Source: Paracoccaceae bacterium (lineage in GTDB: Bacteria; Pseudomonadota; Alphaproteobacteria; Rhodobacterales; Rhodobacteraceae). From it: a stretch of 64,000 nt of DNA. Location: NCBI GenBank assembly GCA_902543185.1, contig CACBXB010000001.1, positions 124,001 through 188,000 of the forward strand, in the 5' to 3' direction. Under the pieces are notes generated by a model. The model ran no database searches. It saw only the letters and a program-made list of their open reading frames with translations, and was not told the DNA's origin. Of the stretch, positions 17,468 through 28,728 are shown one piece after another. Numbering within the stretch: position 1 is the stretch's first letter; every line of letters starts with the position of its first letter. The position numbers and the translations under genes are program-made.

Positions 17468-18418
17468 GTGAAAATCATGAGAATTATTCGTGATTATCAA
17501 TTTGTTAAATCAAGTGATAAAGGGGCTAGCGTCGCTGTTGGAAATTTTGATGGCGTTCACATAGGGCACCAGCATGTTATAGAAATAGCAAGACTATGGG
17601 GCAGTAAAAATAAATCCCCATTGGGTATTCTGACCTTTGAACCTCACCCAAGATCATACTTTTTTCCTGAGGGCCCAAATTTTCGTTTAATGAGCTCTCA
17701 TGCAAAAGCAACACGTTTAAATAAATTGAATGTTGAAAAGCTCTATGAGCTGAATTTTAACAAAACGCTGTCGTCTCTTACACCATTTGAATTTGCTGAC
17801 CAGGTCATAAGTAAAGGTTTAGGTTTGCGTCATCTTGTTGTTGGGGAAGATTTTTGCTTTGGCAAAGGTCGGTCAGGGACAGTTAAAGATTTAATTTCAT
17901 TGGGTAGCTCTATGGGTTTTGAGGTAACAATAGCTGACCTGATGGAAACTGAAACAGGTCAAGTGTCTAGCACTTCAATAAGAAAAGCTTTAGCTGAAGG
18001 ACGGCCAAAGGATGCTGCAAAACAATTAGGACATTGGCATAGGATAGAAGGTTTTGTGACAGGGGGTGAGCAACGGGGCCGGGAACTTGGATATCCTACA
18101 GCTAACATGTCTTTGGATGGGCTTCATTTACCAAAATTAGGAGTATATGCAGTCTTAGTAGATGTGTTGAGTGGCGAGCATGTCGGTTCTTATAATGGCG
18201 TTGCAAGTCTAGGTGTCCGACCAATGTTTGGTGAAAATACTCCTAATTTGGAGACATTTATCTTTGACTTTTCTGGCGATCTATACGGCGCTACTCTTTC
18301 GGTTGCACTAGTAGAGTTTATGCGCCCTGAAATAAAATTTGACTCGCTAGAAAAGCTTATAGTCCAAATGGATCAGGATAGCCTAAAAGCAAAAGAATTA
18401 CTGAAAAGATTTAAATGA
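17468..18418 (+). CDS. ribF: bifunctional riboflavin kinase/FAD synthetase
   Basis: RibF phosphorylates riboflavin to FMN and adenylates FMN to FAD. The 316-residue protein has the N-terminal nucleotidyltransferase domain with GNFDGVHIGHQ (about 25-35), VVGEDFCFGKGRSG and the STSIRKAL signature. The riboflavin-kinase domain (about 185-305) contains RGRELGYPTANM and YNGVASLGVRP. The first start is GTG 17468; ATG 17477 is also possible, and neither has a clear Shine-Dalgarno. The stop overlaps the next gene's ATG by 4 bp. Confidence 0.96.
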   Translation: MKIMRIIRDYQFVKSSDKGASVAVGNFDGVHIGHQHVIEIARLWGSKNKSPLGILTFEPHPRSYFFPEGPNFRLMSSHAKATRLNKLNVEKLYELNFNKTLSSLTPFEFADQVISKGLGLRHLVVGEDFCFGKGRSGTVKDLISLGSSMGFEVTIADLMETETGQVSSTSIRKALAEGRPKDAAKQLGHWHRIEGFVTGGEQRGRELGYPTANMSLDGLHLPKLGVYAVLVDVLSGEHVGSYNGVASLGVRPMFGENTPNLETFIFDFSGDLYGATLSVALVEFMRPEIKFDSLEKLIVQMDQDSLKAKELLKRFK

Positions 18419-18885
18419 AAAACCGTTTACAAAAAGAAGGGATCCGGCAGGAATTTTGGAAAAATAAACAAATGTCAGAGATGTCCAAATTAGAATGGGA
18501 AGCTCTTTGCGATGGGTGTGGAAAGTGTTGCCTTAATAAACTGGAAAACGATGAAACTGGCGAAGTTCACTATACAAAGATAGCATGTAGGTTACTTGAT
18601 AATGAAAGTTGCAAATGCAGCCAGTACTCAATCCGTCATCAATTTGTGCCTGAATGTATAGTGCTGACTCCAAAAAATATAAGGGAACATGCATATTGGT
18701 TACCTAAAACTTGCGCTTATTATCTAGTCTGGAAAGGAAAAGAGTTATACAATTGGCATCCACTCATTTCTGGAACGTCAAATTCGGTTCATGATGCAAA
18801 TGTTTCTGTGCAAAATAAAACTATTGCAGAATTTGAAGTAAACGAGGATGAATGGGAAGACTATTTATGGGAAGAAGAGGTTTAG
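18415..18885 (+). CDS. YcgN-family cysteine-cluster protein (UPF0260)
   Basis: This 156-residue cytosolic protein matches UPF0260/YcgN. It has a CxxCxxCC cluster, C32, C35, C38 and C39 in CDGCGKCC, and further cysteines in YTKIACRLLDNESCKC and LPKTCAYYLVW. The pattern suggests metal or Fe-S binding, but no function is established. The ATG overlaps the ribF stop (ATGA) and the stop codon abuts the ltaE start, so ribF, this gene and ltaE are very probably one operon. Confidence 0.9.
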   Translation: MKNRLQKEGIRQEFWKNKQMSEMSKLEWEALCDGCGKCCLNKLENDETGEVHYTKIACRLLDNESCKCSQYSIRHQFVPECIVLTPKNIREHAYWLPKTCAYYLVWKGKELYNWHPLISGTSNSVHDANVSVQNKTIAEFEVNEDEWEDYLWEEEV

Positions 18886-19932
18886 ATGATTTTTTCATCT
18901 GATAACTATAGCCCGGTTCCTCAGCAGGTTCTGGATGCTTTAGTTGAAGCAAACAACGGTTACCAGCCTAGCTATGGTGAAGATATTCAAATGACAAAAG
19001 TTCGGCATTTGATCCAAAAGGTATTTGAGGCTCCTGAAGCAGCGGTTTATTTAGTTGCAACTGGGACAGCAGCTAATTCACTTGCGCTTTCGACTTTGTG
19101 TGAGCCTTGGCAAACGATTTTCTGTAGTCCTGTTTCACATATACACGAGGACGAATGTAATGCTCCTGAGTTTTTTTCTGGAGCGAAACTAACTCTTGTT
19201 GGCAATAGTGATAAAATAAACCCAAAAGAATTAAAAAAATCAATACAAGCCGAAGAGTCCAGAGGCGTTCATGGTCCACAAAGAGGCCCGATATCGATCA
19301 CCCAAATTACTGAAAAAGGACAAGTTTACACATTAAATGAAATTAAGGAACTTACCCAAATTGCTAAGGAATTTAGGTTGCCAGTTCATATGGATGGTGC
19401 GCGGTTTGCAAATGCACTAGTTTCACTTGAATGTACCGCTGCAGAAATGACTTGGAAAGCTGGAGTTGATGTTGTGAGCTTTGGCGGTACAAAAAATGGC
19501 TTAATGGGCGTAGAGGGAGTCATTTTTTTTGATCCCCAAAAAGCTTGGGAGTTCGAATTACGAAGAAAAAGAGCGGCCCACTTATTTTCTAAGCATCGTT
19601 ATCTTTCTGCTCAAATGTTGGCCTATTTGCAAAATGATTTGTGGATAGAACTAGCAGGAAAGGCAAATAAAGCTGCTTCGCGACTAATTGCGGGATTAAA
19701 GGAAATTGAAAAAGTTGAGTTTTTAGTTGAACCAAAGGCAAATTTAATTTTTGTGAAAATGCCAGCTTATATGCACAGAAAGGCATTTGCCAAGGGCTTA
19801 GAGTATTATACTTGGTCTGAGATAGATGGAGTAAGTGATGATACACCAGTAGTGGCTCGTTTTGTGGTAGACTGGAGCCGCTCATTAAAAGATATAGACA
19901 AATTTTTAGAGATTATGAGAAACGCAGCTTAA
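18886..19932 (+). CDS. ltaE: low-specificity L-threonine aldolase
   Basis: This fold-type I PLP enzyme cleaves L-threonine/allo-threonine to glycine and acetaldehyde. The 348-residue protein has the N-terminal SDNYSPVPQQVLDAL, the VATGTAANSLAL loop, the Asp-Arg pair in HMDGARFANALV, and the Schiff-base Lys203 in FGGTKNGLMG. It starts on the base after the preceding stop codon, with GAGG in the upstream gene's last codons. It converges with gyrB across only 14 bp, with no visible terminator. Confidence 0.94.
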   Translation: MIFSSDNYSPVPQQVLDALVEANNGYQPSYGEDIQMTKVRHLIQKVFEAPEAAVYLVATGTAANSLALSTLCEPWQTIFCSPVSHIHEDECNAPEFFSGAKLTLVGNSDKINPKELKKSIQAEESRGVHGPQRGPISITQITEKGQVYTLNEIKELTQIAKEFRLPVHMDGARFANALVSLECTAAEMTWKAGVDVVSFGGTKNGLMGVEGVIFFDPQKAWEFELRRKRAAHLFSKHRYLSAQMLAYLQNDLWIELAGKANKAASRLIAGLKEIEKVEFLVEPKANLIFVKMPAYMHRKAFAKGLEYYTWSEIDGVSDDTPVVARFVVDWSRSLKDIDKFLEIMRNAA

Positions 19933-19946
19933 AAATAAATTCATAT

Positions 19947-22376
<2,430 letters not shown>

Positions 22377-22493
22377 TTAATTTTCCAATACTATACGATT
22401 TATGGTAGCATATGTCACGCATTTCACTACATTTAGTACTTATATTAGGCTAAAAATGTGTACTATTTGGATTTCTTTAGTCGTTCTGGGTTA

Positions 22494-23594
22494 TTAATTA
22501 GAAATTGAGAGTTCGGAAATACCATCAATAGCTGAAACTTCTATAAACTGCGCTTTGTTTTTAAGTTCTGAAAACAATTCGCGCCCTGTTCCTGTCATCC
22601 AAGCTTGAACTCCAAGTCCACATATTTCGTCGTACAAAGCTGCTTGTCTTTCTTTGTCGAGATGTGCGGAAACTTCATCAAGCAAGACAATTGGTGAAAC
22701 TTTACTAATTTTTGCAAGGGACTTAGCATTTGCTAATATTATTGATATCAAAATGGCTTTTTGTTCTCCTGTTGAGCAATCTTTAGCTAAAGTTAACTTG
22801 TCTTCATAAATGGCTTGGAGATCTGACTTATGAGGACCAACGCTCGTTCGACCCATTTTCATATCAATTGGACGTGAATCTTTAAGAACTTGAATAGTTT
22901 CTTCTTCGTTGGTGATTATTGTTTGATCTGGATCGACTAAAAGCAACTCAGCCTTAGGGAATTTTCCCGTCAAATTGTTTTGTGCTTCGCTCAGGTATTT
23001 TATAGCTTCTAATCTTGCTTTTTGAATAGAAACTGCATTTTTAGCCATCTCTATTTCAAGAGCATTGTACCAGTGATCGTTATATATTTTTTCTTTTAAG
23101 AGGCGGTTTCTTTCTCTCATTGCTTTTTCATATGAAAGACTAGTCTCTGCGTGTTCTGGAAAATAACTCAAAGTAAGCCTGTCTAAAAATTGCCTTCTTC
23201 CGCTTGAACCCTCTATCCATATTCTATCCATTGACGGCACAAGCCACACAATTCGTAAGATTTGGCTTAGCTTCATAACAGAAGCTTTTTTTCCATCTAA
23301 AAAAAGACGTCTGGATTCACCTTTCTCAGAGCTAATAACCACCTCATATTCTGAGATTCTATTTTTTACTGTACCTTCAATTTTCCAGCCTATAGCTTCA
23401 GGATTGCGTGTAATATCTTCAGCGGTCGCACGCCTTAGTCCTCGACCTGGTGAAAATAACGAAACAGCTTCTAAAATATTAGTTTTACCTGTGCCATTTT
23501 TTCCAAAAACAACAACAGGTCTTCCATCAAGTGAAAGCTTAGAAATTTTATGAGACCGAAAATGCGAAAGGATCAGGTTTGATATATGTTCCAC
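22494..23594 (-). CDS. recF: RecF recombination mediator
   Basis: RecF is an SMC-like ATPase that helps load RecA at single-strand gaps. The 366-residue protein has Walker A GKNGTGKT at 31-38, the SGRRQFLDRL block in the middle, and near the C-terminus the signature/Walker B region STGEQKAILISIILA and PIVLLDEVSAHLD. The start codon is GTG at 23592-23594. It lies 43 bp downstream of dnaN on the same strand. Length is typical. Confidence 0.96.
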   Translation of the reverse strand: MEHISNLILSHFRSHKISKLSLDGRPVVVFGKNGTGKTNILEAVSLFSPGRGLRRATAEDITRNPEAIGWKIEGTVKNRISEYEVVISSEKGESRRLFLDGKKASVMKLSQILRIVWLVPSMDRIWIEGSSGRRQFLDRLTLSYFPEHAETSLSYEKAMRERNRLLKEKIYNDHWYNALEIEMAKNAVSIQKARLEAIKYLSEAQNNLTGKFPKAELLLVDPDQTIITNEEETIQVLKDSRPIDMKMGRTSVGPHKSDLQAIYEDKLTLAKDCSTGEQKAILISIILANAKSLAKISKVSPIVLLDEVSAHLDKERQAALYDEICGLGVQAWMTGTGRELFSELKNKAQFIEVSAIDGISELSISN

Positions 23595-23637
23595 GACCTA
23601 TTCAAACCCTTTATTTTAATAATGAAAAAACTTTAAT

Positions 23638-24756
23638 TTAAACCCGCATCGGCATAACAACGTAAACAGCGCTGGTATCATTTCCTTCTCGCATTAAGGT
23701 AGGGTCACCAGAGGAGTTGAACAAAAAGACAGCATTTTCTCGATCAACTTGGCTTGCAATCTCCAAAAGATATTTAGCATTAAAACCTATCTCTAAAGGC
23801 TCATCACCATATGCAACGGCAAGCTCCTCTTCTGCTGCTCCACTATCTGGAGCATTTACTGATAGTATCAATCTATCTTCATCCAGTGATAACTTTACGG
23901 CTCGTGATCGCTCTGAAGAAACAGTTGCAACCCTATCTACTGCTTTAGCAAAGTCACTAGCATCGACTTCAAGCCGCCTTACATTTTCATTTGGTATAAC
24001 TCTAGTATAGTCCGGGAAAGTTCCATCTATAACTTTTGACGTTAATGTTATTTCTGGAGTGGCAAATCTAATTTTTGTTTCTGATACAGAAACAGCAATT
24101 TTAAGTTCATCATCATCAAGTAACTTGCGTAATTCTCCAACGGTTTTTCTTGGCACTATCACGCCAGGCATATCTGAAGCGCCTTCAGGCAAGTCCGAGT
24201 CAATCCTTGCAAGTCTGTGTCCGTCAGTAGCCACACATCGAAGGACCTCACCACCATCAGAGGATGCAATGTGCATATATACACCATTCAGGTAATATCT
24301 TGTTTCTTCTGTTGAAATAGCGAATTTTGACTTATCAAATAATCGTCTCAATAAAGAAGCCTTTGCAGTAAAATTAGATGAATATTCTGAGCTAGCCATT
24401 ATTGGAAAATCTTCCTTAGGCAACGTAGCTAGCGAAAAGTTTGATCTGCCAGCCTCAACAGTCAAACGACCTTTATCGGTATCACCCGTTAAAGTTATAA
24501 GGGCTCCGTCCGGCAACTTTCGAACAATCTCATGCAAAGTTATGGCAGAAACTGTTGTTGAGCCTGGCTGTTCAATTTCAGCTGGAGCTTTGTCAACAAC
24601 TTCAATATCTAGATCGGTAGCACGAAATTTGGCGGTATCGCTGTCTGCTTCAATTAACACATTCGACAAAATAGGGATTGTATTTCTGCGCTCAACAACT
24701 GATTGAGCCTGTGAAATTGCTTTTAATAAATAGCTTCGTTCTACGCTCAACTTCAT
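23638..24756 (-). CDS. dnaN: DNA polymerase III beta subunit (sliding clamp)
   Basis: This is the processivity clamp of the replicative polymerase, a ring-shaped dimer with three repeated domains per 372-residue chain. Family sequence seen includes the N-terminal MKLSVERSYLLKAIS, ATDGHRLAR near residue 180, GTFPDYTRVIP and the C-terminal YVVMPMRV that binds client peptides. A strong ribosome-binding site (GAGGAG) precedes the ATG. It follows dnaA by 136 bp. Confidence 0.97.
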   Translation of the reverse strand: MKLSVERSYLLKAISQAQSVVERRNTIPILSNVLIEADSDTAKFRATDLDIEVVDKAPAEIEQPGSTTVSAITLHEIVRKLPDGALITLTGDTDKGRLTVEAGRSNFSLATLPKEDFPIMASSEYSSNFTAKASLLRRLFDKSKFAISTEETRYYLNGVYMHIASSDGGEVLRCVATDGHRLARIDSDLPEGASDMPGVIVPRKTVGELRKLLDDDELKIAVSVSETKIRFATPEITLTSKVIDGTFPDYTRVIPNENVRRLEVDASDFAKAVDRVATVSSERSRAVKLSLDEDRLILSVNAPDSGAAEEELAVAYGDEPLEIGFNAKYLLEIASQVDRENAVFLFNSSGDPTLMREGNDTSAVYVVMPMRV

Positions 24757-24892
24757 TATGTTGCTCCTCTTACTGAAACGAAGGATAATGTACTAAAACA
24801 TCCAGTCAACGTAAGTTTTCGTTAGAGATGAAATTTATGTTGTTAGGATATCTTAATTTTTTTTAAAATAAATGTATTTATTTAGTTATGAT

Positions 24893-26242
24893 TTATGCTT
24901 CAAGTGCTCTTCTAAGCATTTCTAAATCTTCAGCGATCTGTCCATCTTGTGCTCTTAGCTCTTCTATTCGTCTTACGCCATGCATTACGGTTGTATGATC
25001 TCTGCCACCAAATCGACGACCAATTTCTGGTAGGCTGCGACTAGTTAGTTGCTTGCTTAGAAACATCGCTATTTGTCTAGGTCTAGCATAAGTTCGAAGA
25101 CGTTTAGGGCCTATCATATCCGATAGCCTGATATTATAATGCTCTGATACTTTGCGTTGAATCTCTTCAACCGTTATCTTTCTTTCAGATGCTCGAAGTA
25201 CATCAGCAAGACAATCCTGTGCCACCTCAAGCGTAATATGCCGCCCTATAAGTGAGGCGAATGCAAACAATCTCGTTAGAGCACCCTCTAAGACCCGGAC
25301 ATTAGTTGAAATTCGGAGAGCAAGAAATTCTAAAACGTTATTATCTATACTCAGCTCTGGGTATTGCTGCTTTTGACGTTCAACTTTTGATTGTAGAATG
25401 CCTAAGCGCAGCTCGTAGTCAGTTGGGTGCAAATCAACAACTAAACCCGACTGCAGTCTACTTTTAATTCTATCTTCTAAATCTTTAATTTCGCCGGGCG
25501 CACGATCGCCTGAGATAATTATTTGTTTGCTTTGATCAACCAATGCATTGAAAGTATGAAAAAACTCTTCTTGGGTGCTTCCTTTACCTGCAATAAACTG
25601 AACATCGTCAACCATTAAAATATCTACGGATCGAAACAGTTGTTTGAAATCCATCATTTTTCGCTCTCTTAGAGCCTGAACAAATCTATACATGAATTGT
25701 TCTGCGGACAAATACAGTACATTTATATCTGGACGACGGTTACTTAGCTCCCAAGCTATAGCATGCATTAGGTGAGTCTTTCCTAAGCCAACGCCTCCAT
25801 AAAGAAAAAGTGGATTAAAACTCACATCACCGCCTTCAGCAACGCGTCTAGCTGCTGCATGAGCCAATTCATTTGGTTTGCCAACAACAAAAGCATCAAA
25901 TGTAAATCTCTTATCCAACTGTGCGCCAGCTAATTCATTATCTTTTTGAACATTAATGTGAGCAGGCGCAGAAGGTTGGGAATCTCCAAAGTTGTTCGAT
26001 TTTGTATCTACTTCAAATTTTATGCGACTAATTTTGTTATTTTTGGATGAAATTTGCTCTGTTATCAAATCGCCCCAATTTTGTGATACGTAATTGCCTA
26101 AAAAATTTGTTGGTACAGTGAATACAGCCATGTCTTCATCAACGTAGCTGAAGTTAATGGGTGATAACCAATTATTAAAGTTGTTTTCGCCGATTGATTT
26201 TTTTAGGGAAATTTTTAACTTGGTCCATATTTTTTCATCCAT
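24893..26242 (-). CDS. dnaA: chromosomal replication initiator DnaA
   Basis: DnaA is the AAA+ ATPase that opens the replication origin. The 449-residue protein has N-terminal domain I (about 1-80), a short linker, and the AAA+ domain with Walker A GGVGLGKT (149-156) and Walker B ILMVDDVQF (VDD at 211-213). Domain IV carries the DnaA-box recognition signature GGRDHTTVMHGVRRIEEL. The start ATG 26240-26242 has AGGA about 9 nt upstream. The 315-bp region upstream carries a perfect palindrome and four GANTC sites, described separately. Confidence 0.98.
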   Translation of the reverse strand: MDEKIWTKLKISLKKSIGENNFNNWLSPINFSYVDEDMAVFTVPTNFLGNYVSQNWGDLITEQISSKNNKISRIKFEVDTKSNNFGDSQPSAPAHINVQKDNELAGAQLDKRFTFDAFVVGKPNELAHAAARRVAEGGDVSFNPLFLYGGVGLGKTHLMHAIAWELSNRRPDINVLYLSAEQFMYRFVQALRERKMMDFKQLFRSVDILMVDDVQFIAGKGSTQEEFFHTFNALVDQSKQIIISGDRAPGEIKDLEDRIKSRLQSGLVVDLHPTDYELRLGILQSKVERQKQQYPELSIDNNVLEFLALRISTNVRVLEGALTRLFAFASLIGRHITLEVAQDCLADVLRASERKITVEEIQRKVSEHYNIRLSDMIGPKRLRTYARPRQIAMFLSKQLTSRSLPEIGRRFGGRDHTTVMHGVRRIEELRAQDGQIAEDLEMLRRALEA

Positions 26243-26329
26243 TTTTAAGTCCTAAATTCATCAAAACCATCAGTTCAATTTAATGACCTGAAATTTCCCT
26301 GACTCACACCGTCTGAGAAAAATGTTAAG

Positions 26330-26349
26330 GGTCAAAAATATTTTTGACC
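26330..26349. promoter_or_regulatory. perfect 20-bp palindrome upstream of dnaA
   Basis: The sequence GGTCAAAAAT followed by ATTTTTGACC is a perfect inverted repeat with no spacer, 88 bp upstream of the dnaA start codon. It looks like a site for a dimeric DNA-binding protein controlling dnaA, or a cruciform. No known regulator is assigned. Confidence 0.45.
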
Positions 26350-26510
26350 AATTCATGAAAGACAAAATTTCGCGCTATTGTTTCAAGCGTTAAAATTATT
26401 GTCCCCCCAGACGCAGTGAATCGCTAATGTACGGTAACAACTTGATACAAGAAGTTTCAACACAACTTATTACTTGACTCGAAAAAAAATTAAAAAGAAT
26501 CTCTTTTGAA

Positions 26511-26537
26511 ATAAAAAATGCCTCTGAAGAGAGGCAT
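26511..26537 (-). terminator. rho-independent terminator of rpsT
   Basis: Read on the minus strand, an 8-bp stem (arms 26518-26525 and 26530-26537) closes a 4-nt loop and runs straight into a T-rich tract. It begins 20 bp after the rpsT stop codon. The plus strand has no T run after the stem, so the terminator works for rpsT only and insulates dnaA from rpsT read-through. Confidence 0.88.
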
Positions 26538-26557
26538 ATTCAAGATTGGAAGTTGGA

Positions 26558-26821
26558 TTAAGCTATCTTTTTTATCTTGGCTGAGAGCCTAGACATTTTA
26601 CGAGCAGCAGTATTTTTATGAAATATCCCTTTAGAAACACCTCTCATTAGCTCAGGTTGCACAGCAGTAAGTGCAGCACTAGCGGCGCTTTTATCACCAT
26701 TTGAGATTGCTTCTTCAACTCTTCGTAAAAATGTTCTAATACGCGACCGTCGCGATTTATTGACTGCGGCACGCCTCTCGTTTTGACGAGCTCTCTTTTT
26801 TGATTGAGCCGTATTTGCCAT
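26558..26821 (-). CDS. rpsT: 30S ribosomal protein S20
   Basis: S20 is a small basic protein that binds 16S rRNA early in 30S assembly. The 87-residue product has the typical N-terminus [16 protein letters not shown] and the conserved C-terminal block [21 protein letters not shown]. It is monocistronic: a promoter-like TTGACA lies upstream and a clear terminator follows. The rpsT-dnaA adjacency is usual in alphaproteobacteria. Confidence 0.97.
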   Translation of the reverse strand: MANTAQSKKRARQNERRAAVNKSRRSRIRTFLRRVEEAISNGDKSAASAALTAVQPELMRGVSKGIFHKNTAARKMSRLSAKIKKIA

Positions 26822-26860
26822 TTCTATCGACCTTTGCGATTGCTTCCTATTAAAGAATGC

Positions 26861-26889
26861 TCTTTAAGTCCGACTCGCATTGCTGTCAA
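26861..26889 (-). promoter_or_regulatory. putative sigma-70 promoter of rpsT
   Basis: On the minus strand a consensus -35 box TTGACA (26884-26889) is followed after 17 bp by TAAAGA (26861-26866), a poor match to the -10 consensus. The element lies about 40 bp upstream of the rpsT start. A strong -35 with the right spacing before a ribosomal-protein gene makes it plausible, but the -10 is weak. Confidence 0.45.
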
Positions 26890-26920
26890 CATGTAAACGA
26901 GTTGCAATTAATCTGATATT

Positions 26921-27697
26921 CTATTTATCTCTAAATTGAGCTTCTCGTTTTTCAAGAAATGCTGCCATACCTTCTTTTTGGTCTTCAGTCGCGAACAGTG
27001 AATGAAAGCCACGTCGCTCAAAAAGTAAACCCTCATCAAGAGATGTCTCATATGAGCGATTCACCATTTCTTTAACCATAGCAACAGCAACCATCGATTT
27101 TTCAGCAACCTTAGTTGCGGCTGTTATTGCTTCATCTCTTAATTTTTTTGCTGGAACAACTCTACTAACCAGTCCGCAGCGTTCAGCTTCATCTGACTCC
27201 ATAAAGCGGCCTGTTAAGTTCATATCCATAGATTTGGATTTTCCTATAAACCTTGTTAGCCTTTGTGTTCCGCCAAGACCCGCCGAAACCCCAAGGTTTA
27301 TCTCGGGCTGCCCAAACTTTGCAGTATCAGAACAAATGATAAAATCGCACATCATAGCCAATTCACAACCTCCACCAAGAGCATAACCTGAAACTGCGGC
27401 TATTATTGGCTTTCTAATCGCAAGAATTCTATTAGACGCTTCGGTAAACATATCCCCCATAAAAGCATCAACAAAATTTTTATTTGCCATCACTGAAATA
27501 TCAGCGCCTGCAGCGAAAGCTTTTTCTGACCCGGTCAAAACTATACAACGGACTTTTTCATTTTTCTGAGCATCTTCTAATGCGTCGGCTAATTCGCTCA
27601 AAAGTGCATCGTTTAATGCATTCAATGCATCAGGTCTATTGAGAGTGATAACAGAGATATGATCTTCTACTTCAACGATTATTGTTTCGTAGGCCAT
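26921..27697 (-). CDS. enoyl-CoA hydratase (crotonase family)
   Basis: This 258-residue crotonase-fold enzyme probably hydrates 2-enoyl-CoA in beta-oxidation. Visible motifs are the oxyanion-hole segments AFAAGADIS (about 62-70) and [10 protein letters not shown] (about 108-117) and the catalytic glutamate region [19 protein letters not shown]. The C-terminus [14 protein letters not shown] is usual for short-chain enoyl-CoA hydratases. It lies between mutM and rpsT, 62 bp after mutM. Substrate chain length cannot be read from sequence. Confidence 0.9.
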   Translation of the reverse strand: MAYETIIVEVEDHISVITLNRPDALNALNDALLSELADALEDAQKNEKVRCIVLTGSEKAFAAGADISVMANKNFVDAFMGDMFTEASNRILAIRKPIIAAVSGYALGGGCELAMMCDFIICSDTAKFGQPEINLGVSAGLGGTQRLTRFIGKSKSMDMNLTGRFMESDEAERCGLVSRVVPAKKLRDEAITAATKVAEKSMVAVAMVKEMVNRSYETSLDEGLLFERRGFHSLFATEDQKEGMAAFLEKREAQFRDK

Positions 27698-27759
27698 TCA
27701 GCACCCCATAGTAATTTCTACCATCGGCCATTTTAATCGTGAAATTCTCAGGGTTCAAG

Positions 27760-28611
27760 TCATCTTTGGCAGTACGGACAATAGAAAGAAGACCTTCCCG
27801 ACTGAGAAATTCTTTTTATTTTGCGGTCGCAATCCGTTGTTTTACAGTATTCGTTTTCCCGTCCGTATACATAAAATTCAAATTGAAAATAACCTGAATT
27901 ACCTTGTATATCAGTGAAATCTTTTAGTGATGAACCTCCTGCCTCAATAGCTGATATCAAAATCGCGCGAATGTTTTGCACTAGCTCTTCACATTTATTT
28001 TTAGAAATCTTAGAGGCTATTTTTTTAGGCGAAATACCGCTCATGAATAAAGCCTCGCAGACGTATATATTCCCCAAACCTGCAACTACAGATTGATTTA
28101 ACAGAACATTTTTGATTGGCGATTCTTTTTTTGATAGTTTAATTTTTAGATAATCTGAGTTAAAATTATTTCCTAGTGGTTCAGGCCCCAATTTTTCAAG
28201 GAATTTATGATTTTTTAAATCATCGGTCTTGGCTAAATCCATAGCCCCAAATCGTCTTGGATCATTATATGTAATTATCGTTCCATCATCCAATTCAAAG
28301 ATGACGTGATCATGATTAACGAGCTTTGATGATTCATAAAAATAATTACCAATTTTTGAGTCAGATACTAGAATTTTCCCAGACATTCCCAGATGTATTA
28401 ATAGTGTTTCACCAGTACTTAAATCGATCAAAATATACTTTGAACGTCTTTTTAAATTAAGTACTTTAGCCTCTTTTAAACGACTTGCGAAATTTTCAGG
28501 GAATGGCCAACGTAAATCTGCCCTATTGAGTTTAATTTTTTTTATCGTTGCACCCTCCAAAAAGGGTGAAATTCCGCGCATTATAGTTTCCACTTCAGGT
28601 AATTCTGGCAT
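27760..28611 (-). CDS. mutM: formamidopyrimidine-DNA glycosylase (Fpg/MutM)
   Basis: MutM excises 8-oxoguanine and formamidopyrimidines and cleaves the abasic site. The 283-residue enzyme keeps the catalytic N-terminal Pro-Glu (MPELPEVE), the helix-two-turns-helix block VAGLGNIYVCEALF, and a C-terminal zinc finger with C256, C261, C278 and C281 (CX4C...CX2C). A GGAG ribosome-binding site lies about 8 nt before ATG. It is divergent from ubiE. Confidence 0.96.
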   Translation of the reverse strand: MPELPEVETIMRGISPFLEGATIKKIKLNRADLRWPFPENFASRLKEAKVLNLKRRSKYILIDLSTGETLLIHLGMSGKILVSDSKIGNYFYESSKLVNHDHVIFELDDGTIITYNDPRRFGAMDLAKTDDLKNHKFLEKLGPEPLGNNFNSDYLKIKLSKKESPIKNVLLNQSVVAGLGNIYVCEALFMSGISPKKIASKISKNKCEELVQNIRAILISAIEAGGSSLKDFTDIQGNSGYFQFEFYVYGRENEYCKTTDCDRKIKRISQSGRSSFYCPYCQR

Positions 28612-28728
28612 TGATCGCTCCGCGTCTCATTTCTCTTTTCTGGTCATTTTTTTGTTTTGTAGAATAGGATGCATTGTAACTCAGTGATGTATTACTATAA
28701 GTGTATTACTCGGTTTAGGAAGGCACAC

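Larger units (their letters stand above)
26243..26557. other. dnaA-rpsT intergenic region (largest non-coding gap)
   Basis: This AT-rich 315-bp stretch holds no open frame worth calling. It contains the rpsT terminator (26511-26537), a 20-bp perfect palindrome (26330-26349) and four GANTC methylation-type sites (26301, 26418, 26476, 26498). I searched by eye for TTATNCACA boxes on both strands and found none, so I do not call an origin here. In several alphaproteobacteria the origin lies near hemE rather than dnaA. The dnaA promoter is presumably inside this region. Confidence 0.6.

Noticed and set aside
26243-26557. Replication origin between dnaA and rpsT
   Set aside because: No DnaA boxes seen on either strand, and in several alphaproteobacteria the origin is near hemE instead. 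A cumulative GC-skew plot is needed.
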